Shown: positions 52,367-62,461 of the stretch, one piece after another
How positions within the stretch are numbered: the first letter of the stretch is position 1
How the letters are laid out: each line of letters opens with the position of its first letter
Source: Moraxellaceae bacterium
GTDB taxonomy: Bacteria > Pseudomonadota > Gammaproteobacteria > Pseudomonadales > Moraxellaceae
Assembly: GCA_004173455.1 (NCBI GenBank)
Contig: SECL01000005.1
Coordinates: forward strand, 62,001-126,000
DNA length: 64,000 nt
Direction: 5' to 3'
Position numbers and translations under genes: made by a program
Notes under the pieces: generated by a model
The model's database searches: none
What the model was told of the DNA's origin: nothing
What the model saw: only the letters and a program-made list of their open reading frames with translations

Positions 52367-55108
52367 ATGACAATTTCACGCAATCAAATACAAAAAAATG
52401 CCCGTAAATTTAGTAAAAGTTGGCAAGATATTAGTAGTGAAAAAGCCGAGTCACAAACTTTCTGGAATGAATTTTTTGATGTATTTGGGGTTAACCGTAG
52501 GCTAGTGGGTATATTTGAAGCCAAAGTGACCAAAGCTAGCGGCTATCAAGGGTTTATTGATGTGTTTTGGCCGGGTAAGCTGCTATGTGAGCAAAAAAGT
52601 CGTGGGCAAGATTTAGACAAAGCTTTTAGCCAAGCTGTCGCTTATTTGGAAGCCACTGCAAAAGTGGATGTGAGCCAGTTGCCACGCTATGTCATTGTCT
52701 GTGACTTTGAATATTTGCGCTTGTACGACTTAGAAAATCAGAACAAAACCCAAGACGCTTATACTCAAATTTTAGTGGCTGATCTAGCCGATAATATTCA
52801 TCTATTCAACTTTATTCATGATCAAGTTACCCAAATTAGAAAAGCCGATGAAGCGGCAAATATTGAAGCCGCCGAGAGAATGGGCAAGCTGCACGACCAG
52901 CTTAAAGCCATTGGGTATACAGGCCACGCCCTCGAAGTCATTTTGATTCGCTTGCTGTTTTGTATGTTTGCAGAAGATTCCGGCATTTTTGCAAAGTATC
53001 AGTTTAGAGAGTTTATTGAGCAAAAGACCCGACCCGATGGTTCAGACTTAGCCGCACAACTATCACAGCTATTTTATGTTCTTAACCAACCTTATGAACA
53101 ACGGCTTAAAAACCTGGATAAAGACTTAGCGGATTTTGTCTATATCAACGGGCAACTGTTTGCCGAGCTTCTTCCCCCTGCATCGTTTGATGAGGACATG
53201 CGCTTATTGCTGCTTGAGTCTTGTGCAACCGACTGGACAAAAATATCACCAGAGATATTCGGGGCATTGTTCCAGTCTGTCATGAATCCGGCAGAGCGCA
53301 GAGCTTTAGGCGCGCATTACACCAGTGAGGACAATATCTTAAAAGTGATTAACTCACTGTTTATGGATGAATTACGCGCTGAGTTTCAGGAGATTCAAAA
53401 GAAAGGCCGTGGCAAAGCTCGAACCGCAGCTCTAGATACTTTTCACGACAAGCTGTCCAACCTCGACTTTTTAGATCCTGCTTGCGGCTGTGGTAATTTT
53501 TTGATTGTGGCGTATCGTGAGTTACGTTTGCTTGAGCTGGATGTGATTGAAACTATTTATAAAAAAGACCAGTTGCTGGATGTATCTACCATTGTGCGTT
53601 GTAATATCGGTCAGTTTCATGGGATTGAGATTGATGAGTTTCCGGTACAGATTGCGCGTGTGGCCATGTGGCTGGTAGATCATCAAATGAATATGCTGGT
53701 ATCACAGCATTACGGCACAAACTTTGCGCGTATTCCTCTCAAAATTGCCGCAGATATTCAGCATGCCAATGCCTTGGAAGCCTACTGGCCAGCAGTTGAT
53801 TATATTTTTGGAAATCCGCCTTTTATTGGTGCAAAACTCATTACCAGAGAGCAGCGGCAGAGCTTCGATATTGTAATGTCAGTTTTACCAAAATCAGGGA
53901 CACTAGATTTTGTAACGGCTTGGTATATTAAAGCAGCACTTTTGATGCAAGAAAATCCAGAAGTGAAAACAGCTTTCGTATCAACCAACTCAATCACTCA
54001 AGGTGAACAAGTACCTATTCTATGGTCACATTTATTTAATCAAGGTGTTTTTATTAACTTTGCTCACCGTACATTTCAATGGCAAAGTCCTGCTAAAGGC
54101 AAAGCTGCGGTGCATTGTGTAATTGTTGGATTTTCTTTGAGAAATAATAGTAATAAAGTGATTTTTGATTATCCTGATATTAAGGGTACACCTGTTCTGA
54201 TTGAAGCAAAAAACATTAATCCATATTTGGTTGATGCAGAAAACACGCTGATTGAAAGTAGAAAAATTCCCCTCTCCTCTACCAATTCGATTATACGCGG
54301 TAGTATTCCTTATGATGATGGTCACTTAACTTTGACATTTGATGAGTTCAATCAATTTAGTGAAAATTATCCAAGCGATGTTAGTTTAATAAGAAAATAT
54401 GGTGCAGCAAGAGAAATGCTTTCAAATCAGTGGCGGTACTGTATTTGGTTGCATGATATACCACCACACTTATACTCAAAAAATAAATTTATTATGCAAA
54501 GAGTGGCACAAACAAAACAATTTAGAGAGTCGCCTAAAGCAGGACAATCTGTGAAAAGTAAAGCAAATACCCCTGCATTATTTGGAGATATTAGGCAACC
54601 GATTACAAATTATTTAATGTTCCCTCGGGTATCTTCTGAACGCAGAATATACTTACCAATTGCCTATTTTGAGCCATCCGTTATATTGGGAGATTCAGCT
54701 TACGGCTTACCAAACGCTACTTTATATGAATTTGGTGTCATGACTTCAATCATGCATAATGCATGGATGCGTACAACGTGTGGGCGCTTGAAAAATGATT
54801 ACCGTTATTCTGGAAGCATTGTTTATAACAACTTCCCGTGGCCGCTTAATCCAACTGACAAACAAAAATCTGCCATTGAACTAGCAGCCCAAGCAGTCCG
54901 TGATGCACGCGCAAAATATCCAGACAGTTCGCTAGCGGATTTGTATGATCCATTGCTGATGCCAGCCGATTTGCTCAAAGCCCATAAAACCGTAGATAAA
55001 GCGGTAGATGCAGCTTACGGTCAAACCAAGTTTGCGACAGAAGCAGAGCGAGTGGCATTTTTATTTGAAATGTACGAAAAGTTGGCTGGTGAATCATCAT
55101 CGGTCTAA
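52367..55108 (+). CDS. MmeI-like single-chain restriction endonuclease/adenine methyltransferase (Type IIG/IIL)
   Basis: Nuclease D-X9-EXK (FID VFWPGKLLC EQK); MTase motif X LGAHYTSEDNILKVI; motif I LDPACGCGNFLIVAY; motif IV GNPPFIGA; C-terminal specificity region. Confidence 0.88.
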   Translation: MTISRNQIQKNARKFSKSWQDISSEKAESQTFWNEFFDVFGVNRRLVGIFEAKVTKASGYQGFIDVFWPGKLLCEQKSRGQDLDKAFSQAVAYLEATAKVDVSQLPRYVIVCDFEYLRLYDLENQNKTQDAYTQILVADLADNIHLFNFIHDQVTQIRKADEAANIEAAERMGKLHDQLKAIGYTGHALEVILIRLLFCMFAEDSGIFAKYQFREFIEQKTRPDGSDLAAQLSQLFYVLNQPYEQRLKNLDKDLADFVYINGQLFAELLPPASFDEDMRLLLLESCATDWTKISPEIFGALFQSVMNPAERRALGAHYTSEDNILKVINSLFMDELRAEFQEIQKKGRGKARTAALDTFHDKLSNLDFLDPACGCGNFLIVAYRELRLLELDVIETIYKKDQLLDVSTIVRCNIGQFHGIEIDEFPVQIARVAMWLVDHQMNMLVSQHYGTNFARIPLKIAADIQHANALEAYWPAVDYIFGNPPFIGAKLITREQRQSFDIVMSVLPKSGTLDFVTAWYIKAALLMQENPEVKTAFVSTNSITQGEQVPILWSHLFNQGVFINFAHRTFQWQSPAKGKAAVHCVIVGFSLRNNSNKVIFDYPDIKGTPVLIEAKNINPYLVDAENTLIESRKIPLSSTNSIIRGSIPYDDGHLTLTFDEFNQFSENYPSDVSLIRKYGAAREMLSNQWRYCIWLHDIPPHLYSKNKFIMQRVAQTKQFRESPKAGQSVKSKANTPALFGDIRQPITNYLMFPRVSSERRIYLPIAYFEPSVILGDSAYGLPNATLYEFGVMTSIMHNAWMRTTCGRLKNDYRYSGSIVYNNFPWPLNPTDKQKSAIELAAQAVRDARAKYPDSSLADLYDPLLMPADLLKAHKTVDKAVDAAYGQTKFATEAERVAFLFEMYEKLAGESSSV

Positions 55109-55147
55109 AAAGCCATTAATTCACTTTTAAGCTCAAAAAAACCAAAT

Positions 55148-55191
55148 GTAATAAAGTCCAAGTCTAAAAAATCAGACTTGGGCTTTATTAC
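55148..55191. terminator. Bidirectional terminator-like hairpin between convergent RM gene and mazG
   Basis: GTAATAAAGTCCAAGTCT-AAAAAATC-AGACTTGGGCTTTATTAC; 18-bp arms with one T/G mismatch. Confidence 0.75.
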
Positions 55192-55195
55192 TGGC

Positions 55196-56008
55196 TTATT
55201 TTTTCAAATAAATTTTGGCCTGCTCCCACAACACATCCATTTCCTGCAAATTGCTTTTCTCAGGCGTTTTGCCCTGTGCCGCCAGTTGGTCTTCAATATA
55301 GGCAAAGCGCTGGCGAAACTTAGTTACCGTGCCCAGTAAAGCCATTTCACTTTGAATATTCAGCTTGCGTGCTACATTGATCAGGGCAAAAAAGCAGTCG
55401 CCCAGTTCATCTTCGATTTGTGCCGCTTGCTGGCTCTCAATGGCCTGCTCCAGCTCCGCCAGTTCTTCATTTAACTTATCTTTGGCACCCTGAATATCTG
55501 GCCAGTCAAAGCCCAGTTTGGCTGCCTGTTTTTGCAAGTCCTGTGCCTGCATCAGTGCTGGCCCCGGCTTGACTTCATCCAGACGGCGGCGACTGCTTTT
55601 GCCCTGATCAACCCGTTCGCTTTGTTTGACCTGTTCCCAGAGCTGATTAACCTCTGTCTGGCTGCTTGCACTGGCCTCGCCAAACACATGCGGATGGCGG
55701 CGAATCAGCTTGTGTGCTAGACCATTCACCACATCATGGAAGTCAAAAGTCTGATCTTTACCAAACTGATCATTGCTAAAATCAGGCTCACTAAACATTT
55801 GCGACTGAAATATCACCTGTAGCAGCAGATCACCCAACTCATCCCGAATATTGGCATGGTTGCCAGATTGAATGGCTGCTTCCACTTCATAGGCTTCCTC
55901 AATGGCATAGCGAGTCAGGCTCTGGGGCGTTTGCGCTTTGTCCCATGGGCATTCATTACGTAAGCGCTGCATGATCTGCAATAGGTCATCAATCTGATAG
56001 GTGGTCAT
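55196..56008 (-). CDS. mazG: Nucleoside triphosphate pyrophosphohydrolase MazG
   Basis: LLQIMQRLRNECPWDKAQTPQSLTRYAIEEAYEVEAAI; EDELGDCFFALINVARKL. Confidence 0.96.
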   Translation of the reverse strand: MTTYQIDDLLQIMQRLRNECPWDKAQTPQSLTRYAIEEAYEVEAAIQSGNHANIRDELGDLLLQVIFQSQMFSEPDFSNDQFGKDQTFDFHDVVNGLAHKLIRRHPHVFGEASASSQTEVNQLWEQVKQSERVDQGKSSRRRLDEVKPGPALMQAQDLQKQAAKLGFDWPDIQGAKDKLNEELAELEQAIESQQAAQIEDELGDCFFALINVARKLNIQSEMALLGTVTKFRQRFAYIEDQLAAQGKTPEKSNLQEMDVLWEQAKIYLKK

Positions 56009-56171
56009 GCTCTGTCTTAAAGTCGTTAAAGGGCTGGCGCATTAAACACAAAAATACTGAGTTGACACAACTATCAGATGAATTGAGCAGTAAATGGATT
56101 GACCTTGCAAAATAGTTTCAATAGATTACAAAATATAATGTAATTTCCATAAATCATACAAGGAGCGCCTT

Positions 56172-56711
56172 ATGCGTTTAGCATTACTTGCACTGACTTT
56201 AGGGCTGGGTGTTTCTACTGCACAGGCCGGCATTTTTGACACCCTTAACGCTGTGAGCCAAATTGCCGCCAATGTCAGCAACTCGGGCAAAGTCGTCACC
56301 AATAATACGCCAGCGACTGCTACGACCCCAACGAACAATAGCGTAGTAACCACGCCCATAGCCACCAGCACCCTGTCCCAAATGGACTGTCCTGCGCTGG
56401 AAATCGCTGCCCTCAGCAGTACCCGCGAGCTAGAATTGGTCAAGGCTAATATCGAGCAGATTGATAGCCTGAACAATAATGCCCAGTATCAGCAGCAAAA
56501 AGCAGCCAGTAGTGCGATTGGTGCTTTGGGAAGTTTACTGGCCAGTAAAGGCGGCAAAACCGGAGAATACGCACAGGTTGCCCAGCAACTTGGCGGAGCA
56601 AGTGCGACATCCCCCGATATGGATCTGGATACCCAACTGGCACTGGGCAAAAAATATATGAGTGATCTGGATAATATCCGCATTTATCAAAAACATAAAA
56701 AATGTTCGTGA
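56172..56711 (+). CDS. Predicted secreted protein of unknown function, paralog A
   Basis: Signal peptide MRLALLALTLGLGVSTAQA-GIFDTLNAVSQIA; MDCPALEI; C-terminal IYQKHKKCS; GGAG upstream. Confidence 0.85.
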   Translation: MRLALLALTLGLGVSTAQAGIFDTLNAVSQIAANVSNSGKVVTNNTPATATTPTNNSVVTTPIATSTLSQMDCPALEIAALSSTRELELVKANIEQIDSLNNNAQYQQQKAASSAIGALGSLLASKGGKTGEYAQVAQQLGGASATSPDMDLDTQLALGKKYMSDLDNIRIYQKHKKCS

Positions 56712-57016
56712 TGGTTTAAGATTAATGCTATTTAACTGCATTGCTGCCTAACCGCAGTGTGAGTTGACCTTATGCTGCTGACTGTATTGTTGTCTCAAAT
56801 CGGTCACAGCGTAGCGTCAGCACAATGCGAATATGTGGCAGATTTTAAATCATTTAATTTTATTACTATCCAGCCTGCCAGTTTTTAGTTTAACTTCACC
56901 AAAAAATCAATTTTTGCTTTAATTTCAAAATATTATTGACAATAAATTTTAATTTATATCTAATCGCCGCGCCTCGGCCAATATAACGATCCGGTCAAGG
57001 TAGAATATTTATAAAG

Positions 57017-57544
57017 GTGAATTTTATGTTACGTCAATTATTAATTGCTTCAGCCCTTGCTGCCAGTCTGCCTGCTTATGCAGGTTTGTTTGATACCCTC
57101 AACGCGGTGAGTCAGGTGGCTGCTTCTGCTACTGGAAAAACCACCAATACCACACCATCTGCCGAAACCAGGCAGTATGATGTGACTCCTATGCCAACAG
57201 ATACTGTGGCTGTTATGGATTGCCCCACACTGGAAATTACGACATTAAGTACCAAGCGTGAGCTGGATACGGTTAAAGCCAATTTGCAACAGATCGATGC
57301 ACTCAGCAAAGATGCCAATTACCAGCAACAAAAGAAAGTAAGCGGCACTATTGGGGCTTTGGGCGGATTGCTGGCTGGCAAAGGCGGCAAAACTGGTGAA
57401 TATGCACAAGCGGCTCAGCAGCTTGGCGGTAATGGTGAAGTTGCAGACAGCATGAATCCTGATCTTCAATTGGCACTGGCTAAAAAATACAATACCGATC
57501 TTGAAACTATCAAGGTATATCAAAAACATAAAAAATGTAAATAA
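57017..57544 (+). CDS. Predicted secreted protein of unknown function, paralog B
   Basis: Signal peptide ...LLIASALAASLPAYA-GLFDTLNAVSQVA; MDCPTLEI; GKGGKTGEYAQAAQQLGG; VYQKHKKCK. Start may be the second Met. Confidence 0.85.
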   Translation: MNFMLRQLLIASALAASLPAYAGLFDTLNAVSQVAASATGKTTNTTPSAETRQYDVTPMPTDTVAVMDCPTLEITTLSTKRELDTVKANLQQIDALSKDANYQQQKKVSGTIGALGGLLAGKGGKTGEYAQAAQQLGGNGEVADSMNPDLQLALAKKYNTDLETIKVYQKHKKCK

Positions 57545-57560
57545 TATAAAAGCTTAATTG

Positions 57561-57594
57561 AAAAAATAGCGCAGATATTGCGCTATTTTTTTTG
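57561..57594 (+). terminator. Intrinsic terminator downstream of paralog B
   Basis: AAAAATAGCGCA-GATAT-TGCGCTATTTTTTTT. Confidence 0.85.
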
Positions 57595-57765
57595 AATTGC
57601 ATTTAATTTTTGTAGGTATAACTTCCCGAATCAGAGATGCTGAGCCTATGTGATGAAGCAGGTTTTATTGAATTAATCCCAATCTATCATGCTGCTGATC
57701 AATGCAAAGTTATCCATAAGCCACCACCAACCAGGCTGATTTTTATACAAAATGAGCAAAGTAGC

Positions 57766-60072
57766 CTAGGCATTACCCAACACCAGACGACGGGCGCTAA
57801 TAATCCCCGGCTGCTGCTCAAGACGTGCCAGCAAGCGCGATAATTGCGCCAATCCCTTAACTTCTATGGATAATTTCATATTGGCAATGCCATCAGTTTC
57901 TGAAATAGTATTCACCTGACGGATATTGATGTGATCGGAAAAAATCACTTGGGTTAAATCCTTAAGCAAACCACGGCGGTCATAGGCTTCCACCACAATT
58001 TGCACGCTTTGACCCCGTGTAGGCTGCATTTCCCAATCGGCTTCGATACCCCGTTCAGGTTCATGCTTGATCATGCGGCCATATTCTGGGCAGCTCAGTT
58101 TATGAATGCTCACACCCCGATTTAAGGTAATGTAACCGCCAATCGCTTCCCCATGCACCGGCTGGCAGCATTGCGCCACGTGTAGCTCCACATTATCCAG
58201 CCCATCAATCAAAATGCCGTGCGCGGACAAAGTATGACTGGCACGCGGATTTAAGGTGGGCTTGAGCACCAGTTCCGGCTCGTCCTGATCAAGACGCATC
58301 TGCCGGTTGATCTGGTTCATGAGCTGGTGCAGGCCAATATCGCCAGTCACCAGTCCAATCAGCACGTCATCACCACTTTTAACATTGAACACCTGACAGT
58401 AATCGCTCAGGTCAATACTTTTGGGATGCACCGCCAGCCGTGATAGTTCCTTGTTGAGAATATCCCGGCCAATTTCCAGATTCTTGCTGCGATCCTGCTG
58501 GCGGAACCAGTGGCGCAATTTGTCACGCGCACGCGAGGTGCTAATGTAACCCAGTGAGTTCACCAGCCAGTCACGATTGGGCTCGCGGTCACGCTTGGTC
58601 AGGATTTCAACTTGCTCGCCGGTTTTTAAGCGATAGGTTAATGGCACATAACGCTGGTTGACCCGTGCTGCATAACAATGGTTACCGACTTCGGTGTGTA
58701 CATGATAGGCAAAATCCAGTACGGTAGAATCACGCGGCAATTCCTTGATATCGCCATCACGGGTAAACACATAAATCTGCTCAAAACCATCGATATCCTG
58801 CAACTGCTCGATGTCATCAATATTAGGATCCTGATTGGCGTCTTCATCTTCCAATCGTTCCTGATAATGCTCCAGCACAGCACGCAACGAATGCAACCGA
58901 TGGTTAAACGACTGGTCGGTGCGCTTGGTGCCTTCTTTATAGTTAAAGTGCGAACACACCCCAAGCTCAGCCTCATGGTGCATGGTAAAGGTGCGAATCT
59001 GCACTTCTAGTGACTTATGCTCAGCAATCACCGCCGTGTGCAGCGAGCGATAACCATTGGCTTTGGGGTTGGTAATATAATCATCAAACTGGTTGGGAAT
59101 ATGCCGCCACAACTGATGCACAATACCCAGACTGTGATAGCACTCCGGCACGGTGTTAACCAGCACCCGCAAGGCGCGAATGTCATAGAGCTGGTCAAAG
59201 CTTAATGCCTTGCTGCGCATTTTTCGGTAAATGGAATAAATGTGCTTGGCGCGCCCCGTCACCTCTGCGTTAATGCCCTGTGCGCCCAGTTCGGTTTTGA
59301 GCAGGCTCGTGACATTTTGGATATATTGCTCACGCTCCAGCCGCTTTTCATTCAGCAGGGTGGCAATTTCCTTGTAACGTTCAGGCGACAGATAACGAAA
59401 CGCCAGATCTTCCAGTTCCCACTTGAGCTGGGCAATTCCCAGACGATGCGCCAGCGGGGCATAAATGGACAGGATCTCGCGGCCTACCCGTTCTTGCCGT
59501 TCGCGCGAGGCGCTGGACAGTTCACGCAAGGCAAAGGTGCGTTCGGCCAGTTTGATCAGCACCACACGCACATCTTCAGTGACAGAAATCAGCATCTTGT
59601 AGATGCCAGTCAAATGCTCGCGCTGGTTATTTTCAAAATGATCTTCCAGCCGTTTATTGTTTTCAATCAGGTCAGACAGGCGACCCATGGCCAGCGTGCC
59701 CTTGACCAGTGACGCCACATTGTCGCCAAACAGACTGAGCACTTCATCCAGATTAATGATTTTTTCACGCACACTACGGTACAACAGCGCCGCAACCAGC
59801 GTGTCTTCATCGACCTTAAGATGCGCCAGAATATCGGTCATGCCGACACCGGTGGAAAATGCATTGGAGCGATGGGCTTTTTTTTGTGCCAGCGTGCGCT
59901 CCATCACCAGATGACAGGCACTGGATAGATGGCTTAAATCGTTATCATCCAGCTGGGTACGCAAGCGCTCCAGCCAGATTTCCAGATCAATTTCGCCAAA
60001 GGCCAGCATATCAGCGTGAGCAACACCAGCATCGTCAAGCCGTCTGGGTAACTCTTCGCGTACGGTGACCAT
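57766..60072 (-). CDS. relA: (p)ppGpp synthetase RelA
   Basis: Synthetase YDIRALRVLVNTVPECYHSLGIVHQLWRHIPNQFDDYITNPKANGYRSLHTAVI; TGS, C-terminal ACT; HD hydrolase motif absent (ALLYRSVREK). Confidence 0.95.
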   Translation of the reverse strand: MVTVREELPRRLDDAGVAHADMLAFGEIDLEIWLERLRTQLDDNDLSHLSSACHLVMERTLAQKKAHRSNAFSTGVGMTDILAHLKVDEDTLVAALLYRSVREKIINLDEVLSLFGDNVASLVKGTLAMGRLSDLIENNKRLEDHFENNQREHLTGIYKMLISVTEDVRVVLIKLAERTFALRELSSASRERQERVGREILSIYAPLAHRLGIAQLKWELEDLAFRYLSPERYKEIATLLNEKRLEREQYIQNVTSLLKTELGAQGINAEVTGRAKHIYSIYRKMRSKALSFDQLYDIRALRVLVNTVPECYHSLGIVHQLWRHIPNQFDDYITNPKANGYRSLHTAVIAEHKSLEVQIRTFTMHHEAELGVCSHFNYKEGTKRTDQSFNHRLHSLRAVLEHYQERLEDEDANQDPNIDDIEQLQDIDGFEQIYVFTRDGDIKELPRDSTVLDFAYHVHTEVGNHCYAARVNQRYVPLTYRLKTGEQVEILTKRDREPNRDWLVNSLGYISTSRARDKLRHWFRQQDRSKNLEIGRDILNKELSRLAVHPKSIDLSDYCQVFNVKSGDDVLIGLVTGDIGLHQLMNQINRQMRLDQDEPELVLKPTLNPRASHTLSAHGILIDGLDNVELHVAQCCQPVHGEAIGGYITLNRGVSIHKLSCPEYGRMIKHEPERGIEADWEMQPTRGQSVQIVVEAYDRRGLLKDLTQVIFSDHINIRQVNTISETDGIANMKLSIEVKGLAQLSRLLARLEQQPGIISARRLVLGNA

Positions 60073-60134
60073 GCTACATTCCCCTTGTGCTTTTCAACAG
60101 TCAACTGACCTAAAGCCTTACAAACTGCCAGTTT

Positions 60135-61532
60135 TTAAGCCGAGTTTTTTTCAAACAGGGCAATCGATTCTACATGTCCGGTGTGGGTAAACATGTCCAT
60201 CACCCCGGCCTTTTTCATGCGGTAACCCCATTGCGCGAGTATACCTGCATCACGTGCCAAGGTGGCTGGATTACACGAGACATAAACAATTCGCCGGGCA
60301 TTAAATTTGGGCAAATAATGCATGACTTCTTCGGCACCTGAGCGTGGTGGATCTATTAGCAGGGCATCAAAACCCTGCGCTGCCCACGGTTGATGTGAAA
60401 AGTCCTTGGTGAGGTCTTGCGCGTAAAATTCAAGGTTGCTCATGCCATTTAATGCGGCATTTTCAAACCCGCGCTCCACCATCTCCTGACTGCCTTCCAC
60501 TGCAATCACCTGTCCGGTCGGCCCAACCCGGCGCGCCAGTGGTAGGGAAAAATTGCCCAGTCCACAAAACAGATCCAGTACGCGCTCGCCGGGTTTTAAG
60601 TCAAGCAAATCGCAGGCCAATGTGACCATTTGCCGGTTAATATCGCGATTGACCTGAGTAAAATCCAGCGGCGAAAAAGCAAAACGCACATCAAAGTCCG
60701 GCAGTTCATAGTGCAGACGCATCGGGGCATCCGGCTGATCAATGCGGTGTACCGTGTCATAACCTTCCGGTTGCAAATATAGTTGCCAATTCACATCACG
60801 GGCAAAATCCAGTAACTGCTGCACATCGCTGTCAATGAGCGGTTTCATGTGCCTGACAATCATGGCGACACTCTGTCCGTCCGCAACCTCATCACCCACA
60901 GCAATTTCCAGTTGCGGAATGGTTTCACGGCCAGCAAGGCCTGTCAGCAATTGCTTGAGTTGCTCAAGCCGCTCGCCAATCTGCGCATCCAGTACTTTAC
61001 AAACGCTCAGCTCGGCCAGATAACCACTTTTACGCTCACGAAAACCCACCAGCATGCTGTCTTTCTTGATGACCCAGCGCACACCCAGTCGTGCCTTACG
61101 GCGATAATCGGTACGGGTAGAACGCAAAGGCGCTAGCCACTGTTCTGGCGCGAGTCCGCCAAAATGCTGGAAATGCGAGGCCAGCACGTCCTGCTTGAAC
61201 TTGATTTGTGCATCCACCTGCATGTGTTGCAGGCTACAACCGCCACAAACTCCAAAGTGTGGACATACTGGCACCACGCGGTCAAGGGATGGATTGGCCA
61301 GTACACTTTCGCAATCGGCTTCTTCGTATTTTTTGTGGGTTTCATGCACCTTGGCTGTGACCATTTCACCCGGCAAACCAAAAGCCACAAATACTTTTTT
61401 GCCAGTTTTATCAGTGGGATGATCTGGTTGCTCGCCATAATGGCTAATACCACGGCCTTCGTGGCTTAATGTTTCAACCGCAAAAGTTAAAGGAGGTTGC
61501 TGGCGCAGTTTGTCACGCTGTTTACGTCTCAT
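60135..61532 (-). CDS. rlmD: 23S rRNA (uracil(1939)-C(5))-methyltransferase RlmD
   Basis: CPHFGVCGGCSLQHM Fe-S Cys motif; VLDLFCGLGNFSLPLA; IDPPRSGAEE; VYVSCNPATLARD. Confidence 0.95.
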   Translation of the reverse strand: MRRKQRDKLRQQPPLTFAVETLSHEGRGISHYGEQPDHPTDKTGKKVFVAFGLPGEMVTAKVHETHKKYEEADCESVLANPSLDRVVPVCPHFGVCGGCSLQHMQVDAQIKFKQDVLASHFQHFGGLAPEQWLAPLRSTRTDYRRKARLGVRWVIKKDSMLVGFRERKSGYLAELSVCKVLDAQIGERLEQLKQLLTGLAGRETIPQLEIAVGDEVADGQSVAMIVRHMKPLIDSDVQQLLDFARDVNWQLYLQPEGYDTVHRIDQPDAPMRLHYELPDFDVRFAFSPLDFTQVNRDINRQMVTLACDLLDLKPGERVLDLFCGLGNFSLPLARRVGPTGQVIAVEGSQEMVERGFENAALNGMSNLEFYAQDLTKDFSHQPWAAQGFDALLIDPPRSGAEEVMHYLPKFNARRIVYVSCNPATLARDAGILAQWGYRMKKAGVMDMFTHTGHVESIALFEKNSA

Positions 61533-61642
61533 GCTGTGTGTCTCAAAACGGTATTCCTGACTGGCAGACAGACTTTAAAATAAAAATCTGAAGCGGGCTT
61601 TAAAAAATGAAAAAATAAACAATAGATTAAAAATGACTAGAT

Positions 61643-62449
61643 TTAGCCCAGTGGATTAAAAGGTGTGGCCATGGCCTGCTGTTGCCAATTGGCGAGAAAT
61701 TCATGCTGGTTGGGCACCTGTTCGGCAATATAATCATGCGTCAGGCGCACCCAAGACTGGTGCTGCTCTAACGTGAGATGACCGCGCAGCAATTGCCAGC
61801 GCAAGTAAATCAGCCAGGTGTTTAGCACATCGCTTTCACAATACTGGCATAGCGCTGCCCAGTGCTGGTTTTTCACATAATCATAGACATTATAACCGCT
61901 TTGGCCTTGTTTGCCCGGAAAACCAAGCAGCAGCGCCATATCATCCAGTTTTTGAAAATTACGCGCATTAAACTGTGCCAGACAATCCATCACATCAATA
62001 TGGCAATGATGGTAGCGGTTCTGGTAATTGTGATATTTACGTTTATCGTCAAACTCACCCTGATCCAACAAATTTTTGGCAGTCAGACCATGCAGCATGG
62101 CGCGCAGGGTAATGACCGGAATATCAAAGCCCTTGCCATTCCAGCTCACCAGACAGGGAAAATATTGATCCAGACTGCGTAAAAACCGTTCGATAATCTG
62201 TTTTTCGCTCAGTTCATTACGGCAAAACGAAAATAGTTTAATGCCGCTTTCAGTCACCCACAGTATGGAAATACACACGATTTCATGCAGGGGCAAGCGT
62301 GGAAAATCACTGCTGGACTCTTGCCGGCGCAGGTTATTCATGGCCAGTACAGTGTCTTCATCCGACAGGTTTAAGTCATAAAAACGTGCTCCGGCCTGAA
62401 TATCCGGTACGGTTTCAATATCAAACACCAGCGCGGGCAGCTTAAACAT
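61643..62449 (-). CDS. Predicted 3'-5' exonuclease of PolB-like family
   Basis: VFDIETVPD (ExoI), LVSWNGKGFDIPVI (ExoII), YCESDVLNTWLIYLR (ExoIII). Confidence 0.88.
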   Translation of the reverse strand: MFKLPALVFDIETVPDIQAGARFYDLNLSDEDTVLAMNNLRRQESSSDFPRLPLHEIVCISILWVTESGIKLFSFCRNELSEKQIIERFLRSLDQYFPCLVSWNGKGFDIPVITLRAMLHGLTAKNLLDQGEFDDKRKYHNYQNRYHHCHIDVMDCLAQFNARNFQKLDDMALLLGFPGKQGQSGYNVYDYVKNQHWAALCQYCESDVLNTWLIYLRWQLLRGHLTLEQHQSWVRLTHDYIAEQVPNQHEFLANWQQQAMATPFNPLG

Positions 62450-62461
62450 GGGTCTGCTCCT

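Noticed and set aside
52367-56008. Possible defense island around the MmeI-like gene
   Set aside because: Neighbours are comEA-like and mazG, both ordinary chromosomal genes; no other defense genes, integrase or att-like repeats seen.
57766-60072. RelA lacking HD hydrolase motif as an anomaly
   Set aside because: Loss of the hydrolase HD motif is normal for RelA (as opposed to SpoT).
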